The position numbers and the translations under genes were made by a program. Positions 54,538 to 64,000 of a stretch of 64,000 bases of DNA are shown here, one piece after another (within the stretch, counting starts at the first letter, position 1; every line of letters begins with the position of its first letter). The stretch is taken from positions 2,547,001-2,611,000 of the forward strand of contig OX637332.1 of NCBI GenBank assembly GCA_951799405.1. The letters run 5' to 3'. The DNA comes from Agapetus fuscipes (Eukaryota > Arthropoda > Insecta > Trichoptera > Glossosomatidae). The notes under the pieces are model-generated. The model was given only the letters and a program-made list of their open reading frames with translations. It searched no databases and had not been told where the DNA came from.

Positions 54538-54892
54538 AGTTGGTAATGCTAATACCAGTTTCTGGCCAGGCAAAATATCACATTCCTCTTCAAAAAATTA
54601 TTTTTAAAAACTTATCACATTTTCCTTGGTATTGTGTGTGATTTCATTTCGATATTATTTTATATTTCACAACAATTATTCACGGATATCAAACTACGAG
54701 TTACTCTCTAGAAAATGCAGAGTATTTTACTTTTAAAAATGCGATATGCAAGCGCGAGGCTGCCTGCAAAAACGTAAAACATTGTTCTATCCTCAAAGGC
54801 GCTCAAGGAAATAAATCAACTCGTAAAGAAAACCTTAATTTAATTAATTTAAAAGGTATCTACAAAATGTCAATACACTTTTTTATTTTATT
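54538..54892. other. Unassigned
   Basis: A SINE-C end scrap may lie at 54565-54600. Confidence 0.3.
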
Positions 54893-55090
54893 TTTATTAA
54901 ATAAATTTGTGAAGAGGAATGCAATATACCAACCTATTTTGCCTGGCTAGTTGTCTTCATGCAAAAGCAGAAGCTTGTGTGCATGCAACGACATCTGAAC
55001 CAGAGTCAATGTTATGGTCAAAGGGGCCAGCCGTGGCTCGGACCAACGCTATCTGAACCAAATACGCTAGCTGAACAAGCGTCTTGACCG
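54893..55090 (-). mobile_element. SINE-C copy, second
   Basis: Similar to 4046-4243 through the body and 3' end. The tRNA head is worn. Confidence 0.62.
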
Positions 55091-55103
55091 CCGTGGACAT
55101 ATA

Positions 55104-55355
55104 TAATCTATAATCTATAATCTAAGTTGCAAGGATATATTCATTTAAAGCTCTCAGATGTATGCCCACAAACAAACACGTGTAGTTTGCGCTTACAAAT
55201 GCTGATTGTGTACTTACAAATAAAATCCAAACTCAAATGAACATAAGCCCTGCAACTCCTGCCGACATTCCCTGAAACAGGGGTGACATTGGCAAAGTGA
55301 ACCATTTTTTACAGTATGGGTGGTCAGCCTCATACCAACCTATAAGTCAAGGAAA
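55104..55355 (-). mobile_element. LINE-T 3' UTR copy
   Basis: GATTATA-tail subfamily, complete. Confidence 0.85.
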
Positions 55356-55892
55356 TATAGCACCGACAAAAACCCTTAAACTTGTATTTTTATTCTGAAA
55401 TTTTATTTAATGTATTTTTAAGAGGTATTATTTATGTATGCACTCTTTTAATAATTGTTAACAGTATCAATAACAAATATATTAATTGTAGACTAAATTA
55501 AATATCACAATAATATATAACAGAATGCTCTATTTGTAAAAAGTAAGAAATTTAACCCAAAACAGAAATAAATTTATTTGAAAAAATTATAATTGAGGGA
55601 ATGTAAAGTTTACTCATTTGAAATTATTTATTTACAATAAATTAATTATGATAATTTAGAAAGAGCTTTTCTTTACTTCCAGCAAAGGTTTTGCATCACT
55701 GGGTACAGTCAAAACTAATTTGAAATGTAAATATATCAAAACATTTTACCATGAGATAGATTTATATATTTCCAAAACCAATTCATAAAAAAAACAATGA
55801 GTTAATTACTACAATAAACAAGCGTTAAAATAATTTATGTATTATTGTTTATAAATTAATTATTCCAAATTTATAGAAGTGAAAATAGAAGC
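55356..55892. other. Unassigned AT-rich sequence
   Basis: Nothing recognised. Confidence 0.4.
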
Positions 55893-56125
55893 TATATTCC
55901 TTGACTTATACGTTGGTATGCGGCTGACTACCCATACTGTAAAAATGGTTCACTTTGCCAATCTCACCACTGTTTCATGGATGGTCAACAAAAGTTGCAG
56001 AGCTTATGTTCATTTGAGGTTTGGATTTGAATTATAATAAATAACGACGCGTACAGCATTTGTAAGCGGAAACTGACACGCGTCTGTTTTAGGCATGCAT
56101 TAAACATGCAACATAGATTATAGAT
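55893..56125 (+). mobile_element. LINE-T 3' UTR copy, diverged
   Basis: Starts ATTCCTTGACTTATACG; ends ACATAGATTATAGATAAG. Confidence 0.7.
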
Positions 56126-56312
56126 AAGAAATATATATTTTTCAATTTTGTTTTATGTTGTCTTGAAGTACGCCAAAACTTATTTTTAGGGATGGCATTT
56201 GTACTATTATTGTTGATAAAAAACGAGAACACTATTCATTACATAATCTACAATCATTCATCAAAGATAATTAATTTCAAGATGTAAACATTATGTTCAA
56301 TTATCCATATAT

Positions 56313-56470
56313 TCATTAAAATTCATATTAAATACAAGCCCACAAACAGCACGTGCAAGATCACGCTTACAAATCCTGCATGTGCACTTACAAATTTAAA
56401 TTCAAACCTCAAATAAACATAAGCCCTGCAACTTTTCCCGACCTTCCCTAAAACATTAGCAAAGTTAATA
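56313..56470 (-). mobile_element. LINE-T 3' fragment, diverged
   Basis: From TTCATATTAAATACAAGCCC to CCTTCCCTAAAACA. Confidence 0.6.
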
Positions 56471-56663
56471 ATGAAGAAGAAAAATTTTTCACAAGTAAAT
56501 AAAAAGTAAGCTGATTTATTTAGTGAATGAAATTAAACTTCAAGAATTTTCAATATGCTTGGTATCGGTCAAAAAACTTCGCAAGTAAACTTGTAAATAT
56601 TTACCTCAAAATTTTCATTAAAACATTTATGTTTTTTTTGTTATTTGTGACGTTGTTGTGTAT

Positions 56664-56886
56664 GCACCTTGACTTATAGATTGGTATGCGGCTGACCAGT
56701 GACCACCCATGCTGTAGAAAATGTTTCACTTTTCCAATGTCACTCCTTTTCAGGGAGTTGCACGGTATATGTTCATTTAAGATTCAGCGTGTCTAAGCGC
56801 GAACTGAAACATGTCTGTTTTGTGAAAGTGCATATAATGTGAATAACTAATGTTACTTATATTTTGCAACTTAGATTAGATTAGAC
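56664..56886 (+). mobile_element. LINE-T 3' UTR copy, about 150 bp from exon 1
   Basis: GATTA tail at 56874-56885, with internal deletions. Confidence 0.75.
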
Positions 56887-57029
56887 GTCATGCGGAAATG
56901 CACCTCATTAAAAAAAATACGGTATTTATAAGTTGTTTTTCTTTTCAGAGCAAACCTCTATAAATAGCACAATATTTACTACGACCATTCGCGATGAATT
57001 AAATACTGAAAGTTCACTGAAAGACTCAC

Positions 57030-57074
57030 TTCATAGTCCTGCGTCATGGGGATGCTGGTCCCGTTGTCGGCCAT
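57030..57074 (-). CDS. SLC36 transporter, exon 1 (first coding exon)
   Basis: 15 codons, MADNGTSIPMTQDYE, ending in phase 0 at donor GTGAGT (57029-57024). This fits the phase-0 start of exon 2 at 6873. The ATG sits in GCCACCATGG, a strong initiation context. I assign it to the SLC36 gene from strand, phase, promoter and lack of any other candidate; no conserved domain is present in so short an exon. The competing reading is a separate gene whose other exons lie outside the window. Confidence 0.65.
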
Positions 57075-57141
57075 GGTGGCTGTCGCCTCGGGAGACCGGG
57101 GAAAATTGTAAACTTTTCGTTAACTTTTCAGGGGGCAACAT
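57031..57141 (-). promoter_or_regulatory. Overlapping upstream ORF in the SLC36 leader
   Basis: ATG at 57141-57139 in a weak context opens a 36-codon frame (MLPPEKLTKSLQ...). It passes over the main ATG in another frame and stops at TGA 57033-57031, just before the donor. If the leader starts upstream of it, it would reduce translation of the main protein. Confidence 0.5.
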
Positions 57142-57260
57142 GCGGGGTTCGCGGACTGGGTGCGGCGCGACTTGCGGTGCGGCGCGCTGTCGGGCGATGA
57201 CTGGCGCGAGGCGAGACAGCGCCGGGTATATATAAGCGCGGGCGCCGCGGCGTCCCCCGG
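57075..57260 (-). promoter_or_regulatory. CpG-rich promoter and 5' UTR region
   Basis: About 185 bp with many CpGs, in sharp contrast with the surrounding AT-rich DNA. Unique in the window. Confidence 0.6.
57196..57236 (-). promoter_or_regulatory. Core promoter of the SLC36 gene: TATA box and initiator-like site
   Basis: Minus strand TTATATATA at 57235-57227, in otherwise GC-rich DNA. CCAGTC with its A at 57202 lies about 31 bases downstream, the expected spacing. This predicts a leader of about 128 bases. Confidence 0.6.
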
Positions 57261-58332
57261 AAACTGCGATGTCAACAATCATCGAATCCCCGTCATTTTC
57301 ATAGCAGTTTTCCATATTCCATGGTATTTGTATAAAAGGTAAATTTTGTAGAAACTTTGATGTCAACAGTCATCGAAACCCCGTCATTTTCATAGCAGTT
57401 TTCCATATTCCATGGTATTTGTATGAAAGGTAAATTTTGTAGAAACTGCGATGTCAACAATCATCGAAAACCCGTTATTTTCATAGCAGTTTTCCATATT
57501 CCATGGTATTTGTATAAAAGGTAAATTTTGTAGAAACTGCGATGTCAACAATCATCGAAACCCCGTCATTTTCATAGCAGTTTTCCATATTCCATGGTAT
57601 TTGTATAAAAGGTAAATTTTGTAGAAACTGCGATGTCAACAATCATCGAAACCCCGTCATTTTCATAGCAGTTTTCCATATTCCATGGTATTTGTATAAA
57701 AGGTAAATTTTGTAGAAACTGCGATGTCAACAATTATCGAAACCCCGTCATTTTCATAGCAGTTTTCCATATTCCATGGTATTTGTATGAAAGGTAAATT
57801 TTGTAGAAACTGCGATGTCAACAGTCATCGAAACCCCGTCATTTTCATAGCAGTTTTCCATATTCCATGGTATTTGTATGAAAGGTAAATTTTGTAGAAA
57901 CTGCGATGTTAACAGTCATCGAAACCCCGTCATTTTCATAGCAGTTTTCCATATTCCATGGTTTTTGTATGAAAGGTAAATTTTGTAGAACCTGTGATGT
58001 CAACAATTATCGAAACCCCGTCATTTTCATAGCAGTTTTCCATATTCCATGGTATTTGTATGAAAGGTAAATTTTGTAGAAACTGCGATGTCAACAGTCA
58101 TCGAAACCCCGTCATTTTCATAGCAGTTTTCCATATTCCATGGTATTTGTATGAAAGGTAAATTTTGTAGAAACTGCGATGTTAACAGTCATCGAAACCC
58201 CGTCATTTTCATAGCAGTTTTCCATATTCCATGGTTTTTGTATGAAAGGTAAATTTTGTAGAACCTGTGATGTCAACAATAATCGAACCCCCGTCATTTT
58301 CATAGCAGTTTTCCATATTCTATGGTGTTCTT
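57261..58332. repeat. 91-bp tandem array directly upstream of the promoter
   Basis: About 11.8 units. Repeat starts at 57261, 57352, 57443 and 57534 give a constant 91-bp step. The unit holds GCGATGTCAACAATCATCG, TTTTCATAGCAGTTTTCCAT and ATTCCATGGTATTTGTATGA. Units are very alike, with a few shared variants (CAACAGTC/CAACAATC, GTATAAAA/GTATGAAA, GGTTTTTG), so the array is young. Confidence 0.92.
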
Positions 58333-58360
58333 GTGAGAGATAGTTTTTTTAAACATCAAT

Positions 58361-58452
58361 GTGAGCTCGGGTTCGAATTCCACCGAGGGTGTCAGAGATG
58401 ATTTCCCGTTTCGGTGTTTATTTCAAACCCCAAAATAAAATACCGGCAATGT
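58361..58452 (+). mobile_element. SINE-A fragment
   Basis: B box and first third of the body, at the edge of the 91-bp array. Confidence 0.65.
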
Positions 58453-58489
58453 TTTTTATAAGGTACTTGCCTGACTTACTTATTTTACT

Positions 58490-59370
58490 TATTCAGCCAC
58501 TTCTTATCCACTGCTGGACATAGGCCTCCCCCATATCTCTCCAGGCGTCTCTGTCCTGGGCTCTCTGCATCCAGTCACCAGCAACTCTTTTAATATCATC
58601 AGACCATCGTTTAAGAGGCCTTCATCTTGTTCTTTTATCTTCACGAGGTCTCCATTCTACCACTCTTTTCGTCCATCTTTGCTCGCTCAATCTGGCTACA
58701 TGCCCTGCCCACGACCACTTCTGTTTTGCCACTCTTTTGACTATGTCAGTAACTCCCGATCTTCTACGTATTTCGGTATTTCGCATCCGATCTGACAGTC
58801 TTATGTGTAGCATAGCTCATTCGTGCTTTCGTTGTGCTACACGGAGTTTCCTGATAGTCATTTTAGTGAGAGTTAGTGTCTCTGCTCCGTAAGTCATAAC
58901 TGGCAGGACACACTGGTCGTACATTTTCCGTTTCAGGCATTGGGGGATGTTGCTGGTGAAGAACTTCTTAAGACTGCCATAGGCCACCTATCCTAGAGAG
59001 ATCCTCCTTTGCAGTTCAATCGTTTGGTTGTCTCTGGAAACTGCAATATCATGACCAAGGTATTTATAATCATGGACCTCTTCTATTGGTCGGCTGTCGA
59101 TGACTATCTTACCACCCAGGACGAGATTTGTCATGATCTTTGTTTTTTCGCCGTTGATAAGGAGCCCCACTTTTTTTGTCTCCGTAACGAGCTCTTCTAA
59201 CATTACACGGGCGTCTTCCAGATCTTCGGATATTAGAACAATATCATCCGCAAATCTCAGATTGTTCAAGTAAACTCCATCTACTTTGATACCTTTCTCT
59301 TCCCAATGAAGGTTTTTAAAGGCATATTCCAGGACCGCATTAAATAGTGCTGCGCACGACTGCGGCATTC
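58490..59370 (-). mobile_element. LINE-R (RTE-like) reverse transcriptase fragment
   Basis: The minus strand has LFNAVLEYAFKNLHWEEKGI then LRFADDIVLISEDLEDARVM, where FADD is the catalytic motif of the palm, and GLLINGEKTKIM and YKYLGHDI further on. The tail follows with frameshifts: RNTEIRRRSGVTDIVKRVAK, WAGHVARLSEQRWTKRVVEW and QRAQDRDAWRDMGEAYVQQW. This is the longest reverse transcriptase stretch in the window; it has several stops and no N-terminal endonuclease. Confidence 0.85.
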
Positions 59371-59779
59371 TAATTTAAAGTCCTGCTTTGCCAGCACACT
59401 TTACCTCTGCTCTGATTTTTAAAAGATTCAAGAAAACTGACAAACAACAAAGAAAAGTGGACAGTTTTATGGTAGAATCCCAGGCCTGATCGTGCTACTT
59501 CCTATTGTTGTGCAGGTGCTGAAGTCTTTAACCTGCTTTTTATTTCTGCTCTTTATTTTTCTGGTGATGGTTTAAAATGATTGACCCGTTCATTATCATT
59601 AAAGTGTAGGTATAACTTGTCTTTTCAGCACTTTTTCGATTTGCTGGTAATAGTATCTTAAGCGTACCCGTGTTGCTTGCAATTCTCTTATAGTGGCATA
59701 AAACATTACTGCGTTTGCTATGTATATGGCATTGTTTTGTCGGTACTGGTGCTTTTGTTTTTAGATTTATACAGCATTC
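59371..59779. other. Unassigned
   Basis: Between LINE-R and SINE-A; nothing recognised. Confidence 0.35.
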
Positions 59780-59971
59780 ACAATAAATGAGTACCAGCCC
59801 TCTCGGGAGCTGGGAAACCCCCACTTCAACTGAAGTGGTTGGCGAAAGGCTGGCCCCCTTACCTGTAAAAATAAAAAGGTTCAACTCGCCACATGCGACC
59901 CCTTCGGGGATAACGCGGCAAGAAGTTACACTACATGTGTAGCTTAGTTGCGTGGCGTTGCGCGTTGCGTA
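59780..59971 (+). mobile_element. SINE-A 3' half
   Basis: From AATGAGTACCAGCCCTCTCG to the GCGTTGCG end. It keeps CGACCCCTTCGGGGATAACG, a 3' hairpin of the family. Confidence 0.75.
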
Positions 59972-59989
59972 ATGTAACAGTTATGACAT

Positions 59990-61290
59990 CCTTTAATTTA
60001 GATATTTGGATTTTCCATTTTCTTATCGTCTGAAATCTTCTGAAAAAGAGGTTTTTATAAGCAGTCGAAGAGTCATCATTTCAATAACAACTATTCATAG
60101 CAATTTTTCCAAATTTTAAAATAATTCTTAGAAAGTAGTTTTTTTGGAAACAGCATCGTCAATATTTATGAAAATCCTATAATATCATGGTATTTTCCAT
60201 GTATTATTTTCTCGATTTTTTTCATAGCAGTTTTCCATATGCCGTGATTTTTGTATGAAAGGTAGATTTTTGGAAAAAGCGATGTCAATAATTATGAAAA
60301 CCCTACAATATCATGGTATTTTCCATGTACTATTTTCCCGATTATTTTCATAGCAGTTTTCCATGTTCCATGATGTTTGTATGAAAGGTAGATTTTTGGA
60401 AAAAGCAGTCTATAATTATGAAAATCCTTTCAAATCATGGCATTTTCCATGTATCATTTCTCCGATCATTTTCATATCAGTTTTCCATATTTTATGATGC
60501 TCTTATGAACAATTTTTGTATTTTCAAACAGCGATGTAACAACTATAAACACTTATAATTAATCAGATATTAGTTTTCCACTTTCTTGTTTTCTGAAATC
60601 TTTTGAATGATGGTTTGTAGGACCAGCGATCAATCATCAAAACCCTATCATTTTCATAAGAGTTTTCCATATTCGATGATATTTGTATGAAAGATTATGA
60701 AATCCTATAAAATTATGAAATCCTGAAATTTGAATTTATGGGTTTTTAATTTTTTTGACATCTGAAACCTTCTGAAAAAGAGGTTTTTGTGAGCAGTCAT
60801 GTCATCGAAAAGAATTTTTTTATAGCAGTTTCGCATATTCCATAAGAATTGCATTAAATGTAGTTTTTTTTGGAAACAGCTATGTAAACAAATATGAAAG
60901 TCCTATAATTTCATGGAATTTTCTTTGTGTTATTTTCGTCATTATTTTAATAGCAGTTTTCCAAATTCTATGATACTTTATGAAAAATAGTTAATGTGAA
61001 AACAGCGATGTCAGAAATCATGAAAACCCTATAATTTCATGGTATTTTTCATGCATTATTTTTCTCGTTTTTATAATTTTCTTAGCTTTTTTCCATATTC
61101 CACGATATTTGCATGAAAGGTAGTTTTTTAGAAACATCGATGTAACCATTAATTTGGATCTAAGTTTACCATTTTCTGGTCTTCTGCAATCTTTTGAAAG
61201 ATAGTTTTTAGGAAGCAATTAAGTCAGCGATTTTCATCAAAATCCCATAATTTTCATAGCAGTTTTCATATTCCATGATATTTTCATGAA
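59990..61290. repeat. Decayed, higher-order relative of the 91-bp array
   Basis: Scattered units with TTTTCATAGCAGTTTTCCAT, CATGATATTTGTATGAAAGG and GATGTCAACAAT. They alternate with a second motif (TCTGAAATCTTCTGAAAAAG at 60029, 60588, 60761 and 61185). Spacing is irregular (about 90-170 bp). Confidence 0.75.
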
Positions 61291-61299
61291 AGATAGATT

Positions 61300-61517
61300 T
61301 TTCATTCAAAGCTCTCAGATGTATGCCCACTAACAAAAACGTGTAGGTCGCGCTTACAAATGCTGATTGTGTACTTACAAACAAAATCCAAGCCTCAAAT
61401 GAACATAAGCCCCACAACTTTTGCCGACCTTCCCTAACACAGGGGTGACATTGGCAAAGTGAACCATTTTTACAGTATGGGTGGTCAGCCTCATACCAAC
61501 CTATAAGTCAAGGAATA
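61300..61517 (-). mobile_element. LINE-T 3' UTR copy, 3' truncated
   Basis: Joins the satellite inside TTCATTCAAAGCTCTCAG. Confidence 0.75.
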
Positions 61518-61579
61518 CGAATAATAAATAACATTTAAGTATAAAAAAGAACAAAACCTTAAAAAGAAATCTGTACTAT

Positions 61580-62130
61580 AATAATAATCTATAATCTAAG
61601 TTGCAAAGATATATTCATTCAAAGCTCTCAGATGTATGCCCACAAACAAACACGTGCAGTTCGCGCTTACAAATGCTGATTGTGTACTTACAAATAAAAT
61701 CCAAAACTCAAATGAACATAAGCCCTGCAACTCTTGCCGACATTCCCTGAAACAGGGGTGACATTGTCAAAGTGAACCATTTTTTACAGTATGGGTGGTC
61801 AGCCTCATACCAACCTATAAGTCAAGGAATACGAGTAATAAATAACATTTAAATATTAAAAAAAACAACAAAACCTTAAAAAGAAATCTATACAAATAAA
61901 GTCAAAAATTTCTTATGCAAAAAATGTAGCAAACTAATAACCAACATTACAAATCAGCATTGCAGATTAGCCGCCACTTCTTCCTGTCCTTGCATACTTC
62001 TTTCATTTCATCCAGAGTCATAACCTTTTTCATACAAGCTCTCCTTTTATTATAACTCTGGATGTCCCATTCACTCGCTATTTCGAAAATTTGGTCCATC
62101 CATACCTTTCTCTGTCTTCCTCTTTCACAT
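61580..62130 (-). mobile_element. LINE-T copy with coding end
   Basis: GATTATA tail, full UTR to 61815, then RQRKVWMDQIFEIASEWDIQ, SYNKRRACMKKVMTLDEMKE, VCKDRKKWRLICN in reverse to 62125. Confidence 0.85.
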
Positions 62131-62149
62131 ACACAAAGAAAGTAAAAAA

Positions 62150-62430
62150 AATCCAAAAAAAATGTAGCAAATTTATAAACCAACATTAAAAAGCAACATT
62201 GCAGATTAGCCGCCACTTCTTCTTGTCCTTGCATACTTCTTTCATTTCAAAAAATGTAGCAAATTAATAAACCAACATTTGAAATCAACATTGCAGATTA
62301 GCCGCCACTTCTTCCTGTCCTTGCATACTTCTTTCATTTCATCCAGAGTCATAACCTTTTTCATACAAGTCCTCCTTTTCTTGTGACTCTGGATATCCCA
62401 TTCATTCGTTATTCAAGAGATTTTATCCAT
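62150..62430 (-). repeat. Two further tandem copies of the LINE-T coding end
   Basis: 62158-62250 and 62251-62430 repeat AACCAACATT...GCAGATTAGCCGCCACTTCT of the preceding element, giving three copies in a row. Confidence 0.75.
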
Positions 62431-62455
62431 CCATGATCATCCAAGTATCTAAATA

Positions 62456-62805
62456 AAATCTAAATCTAAGCTGCAAAGATATGTATCATTTGAGATTCAT
62501 ATTAAATGCATTCCCACAAGCAGACATGCATAATTTTGCGCTTACACATGCCGCATGTGGACCTACAATATAAAAAACCCAATCTCAAATGAACATAAGC
62601 CATGCAACTCTTTTTTTTTTAAGGAATCCGTGCGGGAGGCTGCCCAATTCTTGAAAGTCTTGAAGGTCTATGTCACCCTGGAAGGGTGCTGCAAGCTCTT
62701 GCTGACCTTCCTTGAAATTGAAACTGGGGTGACATTGGCAAAGTGAACCATTTTTTACAGTATGGGTGGTCAGCCGCATACCAACCTATCAACCAAGGAA
62801 AGGAA
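62456..62805 (-). mobile_element. LINE-T 3' UTR copy split by a LINE-J scrap
   Basis: GATTTA tail; pieces 62456-62611 and 62693-62805. Confidence 0.75.
62612..62692 (-). mobile_element. LINE-J 3' scrap
   Basis: Matches 40141-40215: AGGAATCCGTGCGGGAGGCT, CTTGAAAGTCTTGAAGG and CCTGGAAGGGTG. Confidence 0.65.
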
Positions 62806-63480
62806 AGTATGATTGCAAAAAAACGGAGAGATAGGGTTAGGAATGAGTTAGTGAGAGAAGAATGTGGTCAGTGGTGCAAGGTAAAGTATAAAAGTAAAGT
62901 TCGAAAGGGGTTTGTTAAGATGCTTTGGACACATGGAAAGAATGAATGACAAAAAACTGACGATAAAGAGTGTATGCTGCAAGTATGAAGCCGTGGAAGA
63001 AAAAGGCCGAGAAAAGTATGGATGGATAAAATTTCTGAAATAGCGAATGAATGGGATATTCAGAGTCATAACAAAAAGAGAGAGTGCATGATAAAGATTA
63101 TGATTCTGAATGAAATGAAAAAAGTATGTAAGGACCGAAAGAAATGGTGTTTGATTTGAAATGTTAGCGGCTAGGACATTAAATTTTAAGTTTAAGCTTA
63201 ATTTTATTTATAATTTTTAATTTGATATTTAAGGTGTTGCTAAAGTAATTTTTTGTTCATCATTTATAATTTTTTAACTCCTTGACTGATATGTTGATAT
63301 GAGGCTGACTTCCCGTGCTATACAAATTGGTTCACTTTTGCCAATGCCACCCTGGTTTCAGGGAAAGGCGGCAGGAGTTGTAAGGCTTATGTTCACGTGA
63401 GATTTTTTTTTTGCAGAATGTAGGTAGGCGCGAACCTACATGTGCCTATTTGTGGGTATGCATTTAATATGAGCCGTAAG
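62806..63480 (+). mobile_element. LINE-T copy with the longest coding part
   Basis: About 120 codons with breaks: RVRNELVREECGQWCKVKYK, a FVKMLWTHGKNE segment equivalent to the RWFGHLERM region of LINE-N, RPRKVWMDKISEIANEWDIQ, SHNKKRECMIKIMILNEMKK and stop at about 63158. A diverged UTR follows. It shows that LINE-T and LINE-N share a C-terminal design. Confidence 0.78.
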
Positions 63481-63779
63481 TGAGAATAACACCGAATTGA
63501 TGATAATATCTAACTGAAGTTTTGTAAAATGCATCGAATCACTTCTTTAAAATCTGAAGCGGTGAACAAATAAATAATTTGTGCAAGATTCTAAACAGCA
63601 TGGTAAAAACTCACAATAAGGCTTATCAGGGGTATCAAATTTTTAAATCAATATAAAAATAATGTGTTTTGGTGATGTATGCGATAATAGATTTTTATGT
63701 AAAGAAATAAATCAAAGTAAAATTAAATAAATTTTAATTTTACGGCTTCCTAAAGATATTATTATTTAGATTTTCTAGG
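63481..63779. other. Unassigned AT-rich sequence
   Basis: Nothing recognised. Confidence 0.35.
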
Positions 63780-64000
63780 GTTTGTGTATTCACACAGTGA
63801 AAATTCATTTTATTTAAAATCAAATTATTTTTTATTAAACGTTGTTTTATTTTCACAATAATATTTTAAATCTCGAGTACTTTCGACCTTCAATATTCAG
63901 GTCATTATCAAGAGTGATGTATAAAAAATTAAAATTATTAAGAACAAACCATATATCAAAATTATATAAATTCAAATAAATAGGTAGGTATAGGTACAAT
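63780..64000 (-). mobile_element. PLE end, runs off the window
   Basis: CACACAGTGAAAATTCATTT (63793-63812), a TTTTATT block, then the hammerhead-like core at 63872-63914, the same order as at 7590-7712. Confidence 0.55.
63872..63914 (-). ncRNA. Hammerhead-ribozyme-like motif (copy f)
   Basis: Minus strand: CTC, TTGATAA (worn CTGATGA), T, GACCT-loop-AGGTC, GAA, the palindrome AGTACT, C, GAG. Core changes probably make it inactive. Confidence 0.42.

Larger units (their letters stand above)
775..57202 (-). other. SLC36-type (pathetic-like) proton-coupled amino acid transporter gene, whole transcription unit
   Basis: Six coding exons (57030-57074, 6788-6873, 5384-5524, 4636-4908, 3328-3867, 775-1177) join in phases 0, 2, 2, 2, 2 with GT donors and AG acceptors throughout. 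The protein is 495 residues, a normal length for SLC36/AAAP transporters. It has a soluble acidic N-terminus of about 95 residues, then 10-11 hydrophobic segments. The family moves small amino acids with protons across plasma or lysosomal membranes, and insect pathetic-like members feed TOR-dependent growth. Family features visible are an HPTS-type stretch before TM1, GSGILAMP in TM1, MPLENNM in the middle and SITLNLP before TM8. Introns are about 50.2 kb, 1.3 kb, 0.5 kb, 0.8 kb and 2.1 kb. The frame is uninterrupted, so I treat the gene as functional. I cannot tell which of the insect paralogues it is. Confidence 0.9.

Noticed and set aside
57031..57366. 111-residue minus-strand open frame across the promoter
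   Set aside because: It runs through the TATA box and the first tandem unit. Only its 3' part (57031-57141) lies in the predicted transcript; that part is reported as the upstream ORF.
58118..58303. Coding potential in the 91-bp array
   Set aside because: The unit length is not a multiple of three, so the frame changes at each unit.

Overview
The window looks like insect nuclear DNA (about two thirds A+T, GT-AG introns, no operons, dense retroelements). Lepidoptera is my best guess, but the order is not proven by the sequence. I can support only one intact host gene. It is on the minus strand and encodes a SLC36-type (pathetic-like) proton-coupled amino acid transporter. Its six coding exons rebuild a 495-residue protein in one consistent set of splice phases: 57030-57074, 6788-6873, 5384-5524, 4636-4908, 3328-3867 and 775-1177. 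The first coding exon, a GC-rich TATA promoter and an overlapping upstream ORF lie at 57.0-57.3 kb, so intron 1 is about 50 kb and makes up most of the window.

Nearly everything else is mobile-element debris. Working family names used below: LINE-T is the commonest repeat (about 50 pieces, both strands), whose roughly 330-bp 3' UTR ends in short tandem repeats of the GATTA type. LINE-N is a relative of LINE-T with a CAGTAA-type tail. LINE-C elements are CR1/L2-like 3' ends. LINE-R elements are RTE-like reverse transcriptase ends. LINE-J elements are jockey/CR1-like ends carrying an LWN-LP-VFP motif. SINE-A has a tRNA head. SINE-B has a 5S rRNA plus tRNA double head. SINE-C has a Leu/Ser-tRNA-like head. 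There is also a Penelope-like element (PLE) with a GIY-YIG domain, several PLE ends with hammerhead-ribozyme-like cores, solo LTRs with ATAT target duplications, an internally deleted copia element, and several palindromic or TIR MITEs.

Layout: 1-6.9 kb holds the 3' five exons with small repeats in the introns. 7-12.4 kb holds a solo LTR, PLE ends, LINE-T and SINEs. 12.9-14.6 kb is a decayed spliced gene with a 51-bp coding minisatellite and three in-frame stops. 14.6-16.4 kb is copia plus LINE-N. 17-33 kb is nested LINE, SINE and MITE insertions with a CpG-rich island near 31.9 kb. 33.6-35.0 kb is the PLE. 36-56 kb is more LINE-T, a 15-16-bp minisatellite (42.8-43.25 kb), a solo LTR inside LINE-N (45.2 kb) and a CA microsatellite (52.1 kb). 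57.0-57.25 kb is the promoter and exon 1. 57.26-58.33 kb is a homogeneous 91-bp tandem array directly upstream of the promoter, with a decayed relative at 60.0-61.3 kb. The end of the window is LINE-T and one more PLE end.

The most interesting signals are (1) seven hammerhead-like motifs that share a self-complementary six-base helix III and one extra U before helix II; (2) a 5S-tRNA dimeric SINE whose 3' end matches a CR1-like LINE in the same window; (3) the 91-bp array abutting the transporter promoter together with an overlapping upstream ORF; and (4) the in-frame repeat-protein pseudogene. All identifications are by eye; no database search or folding was run.
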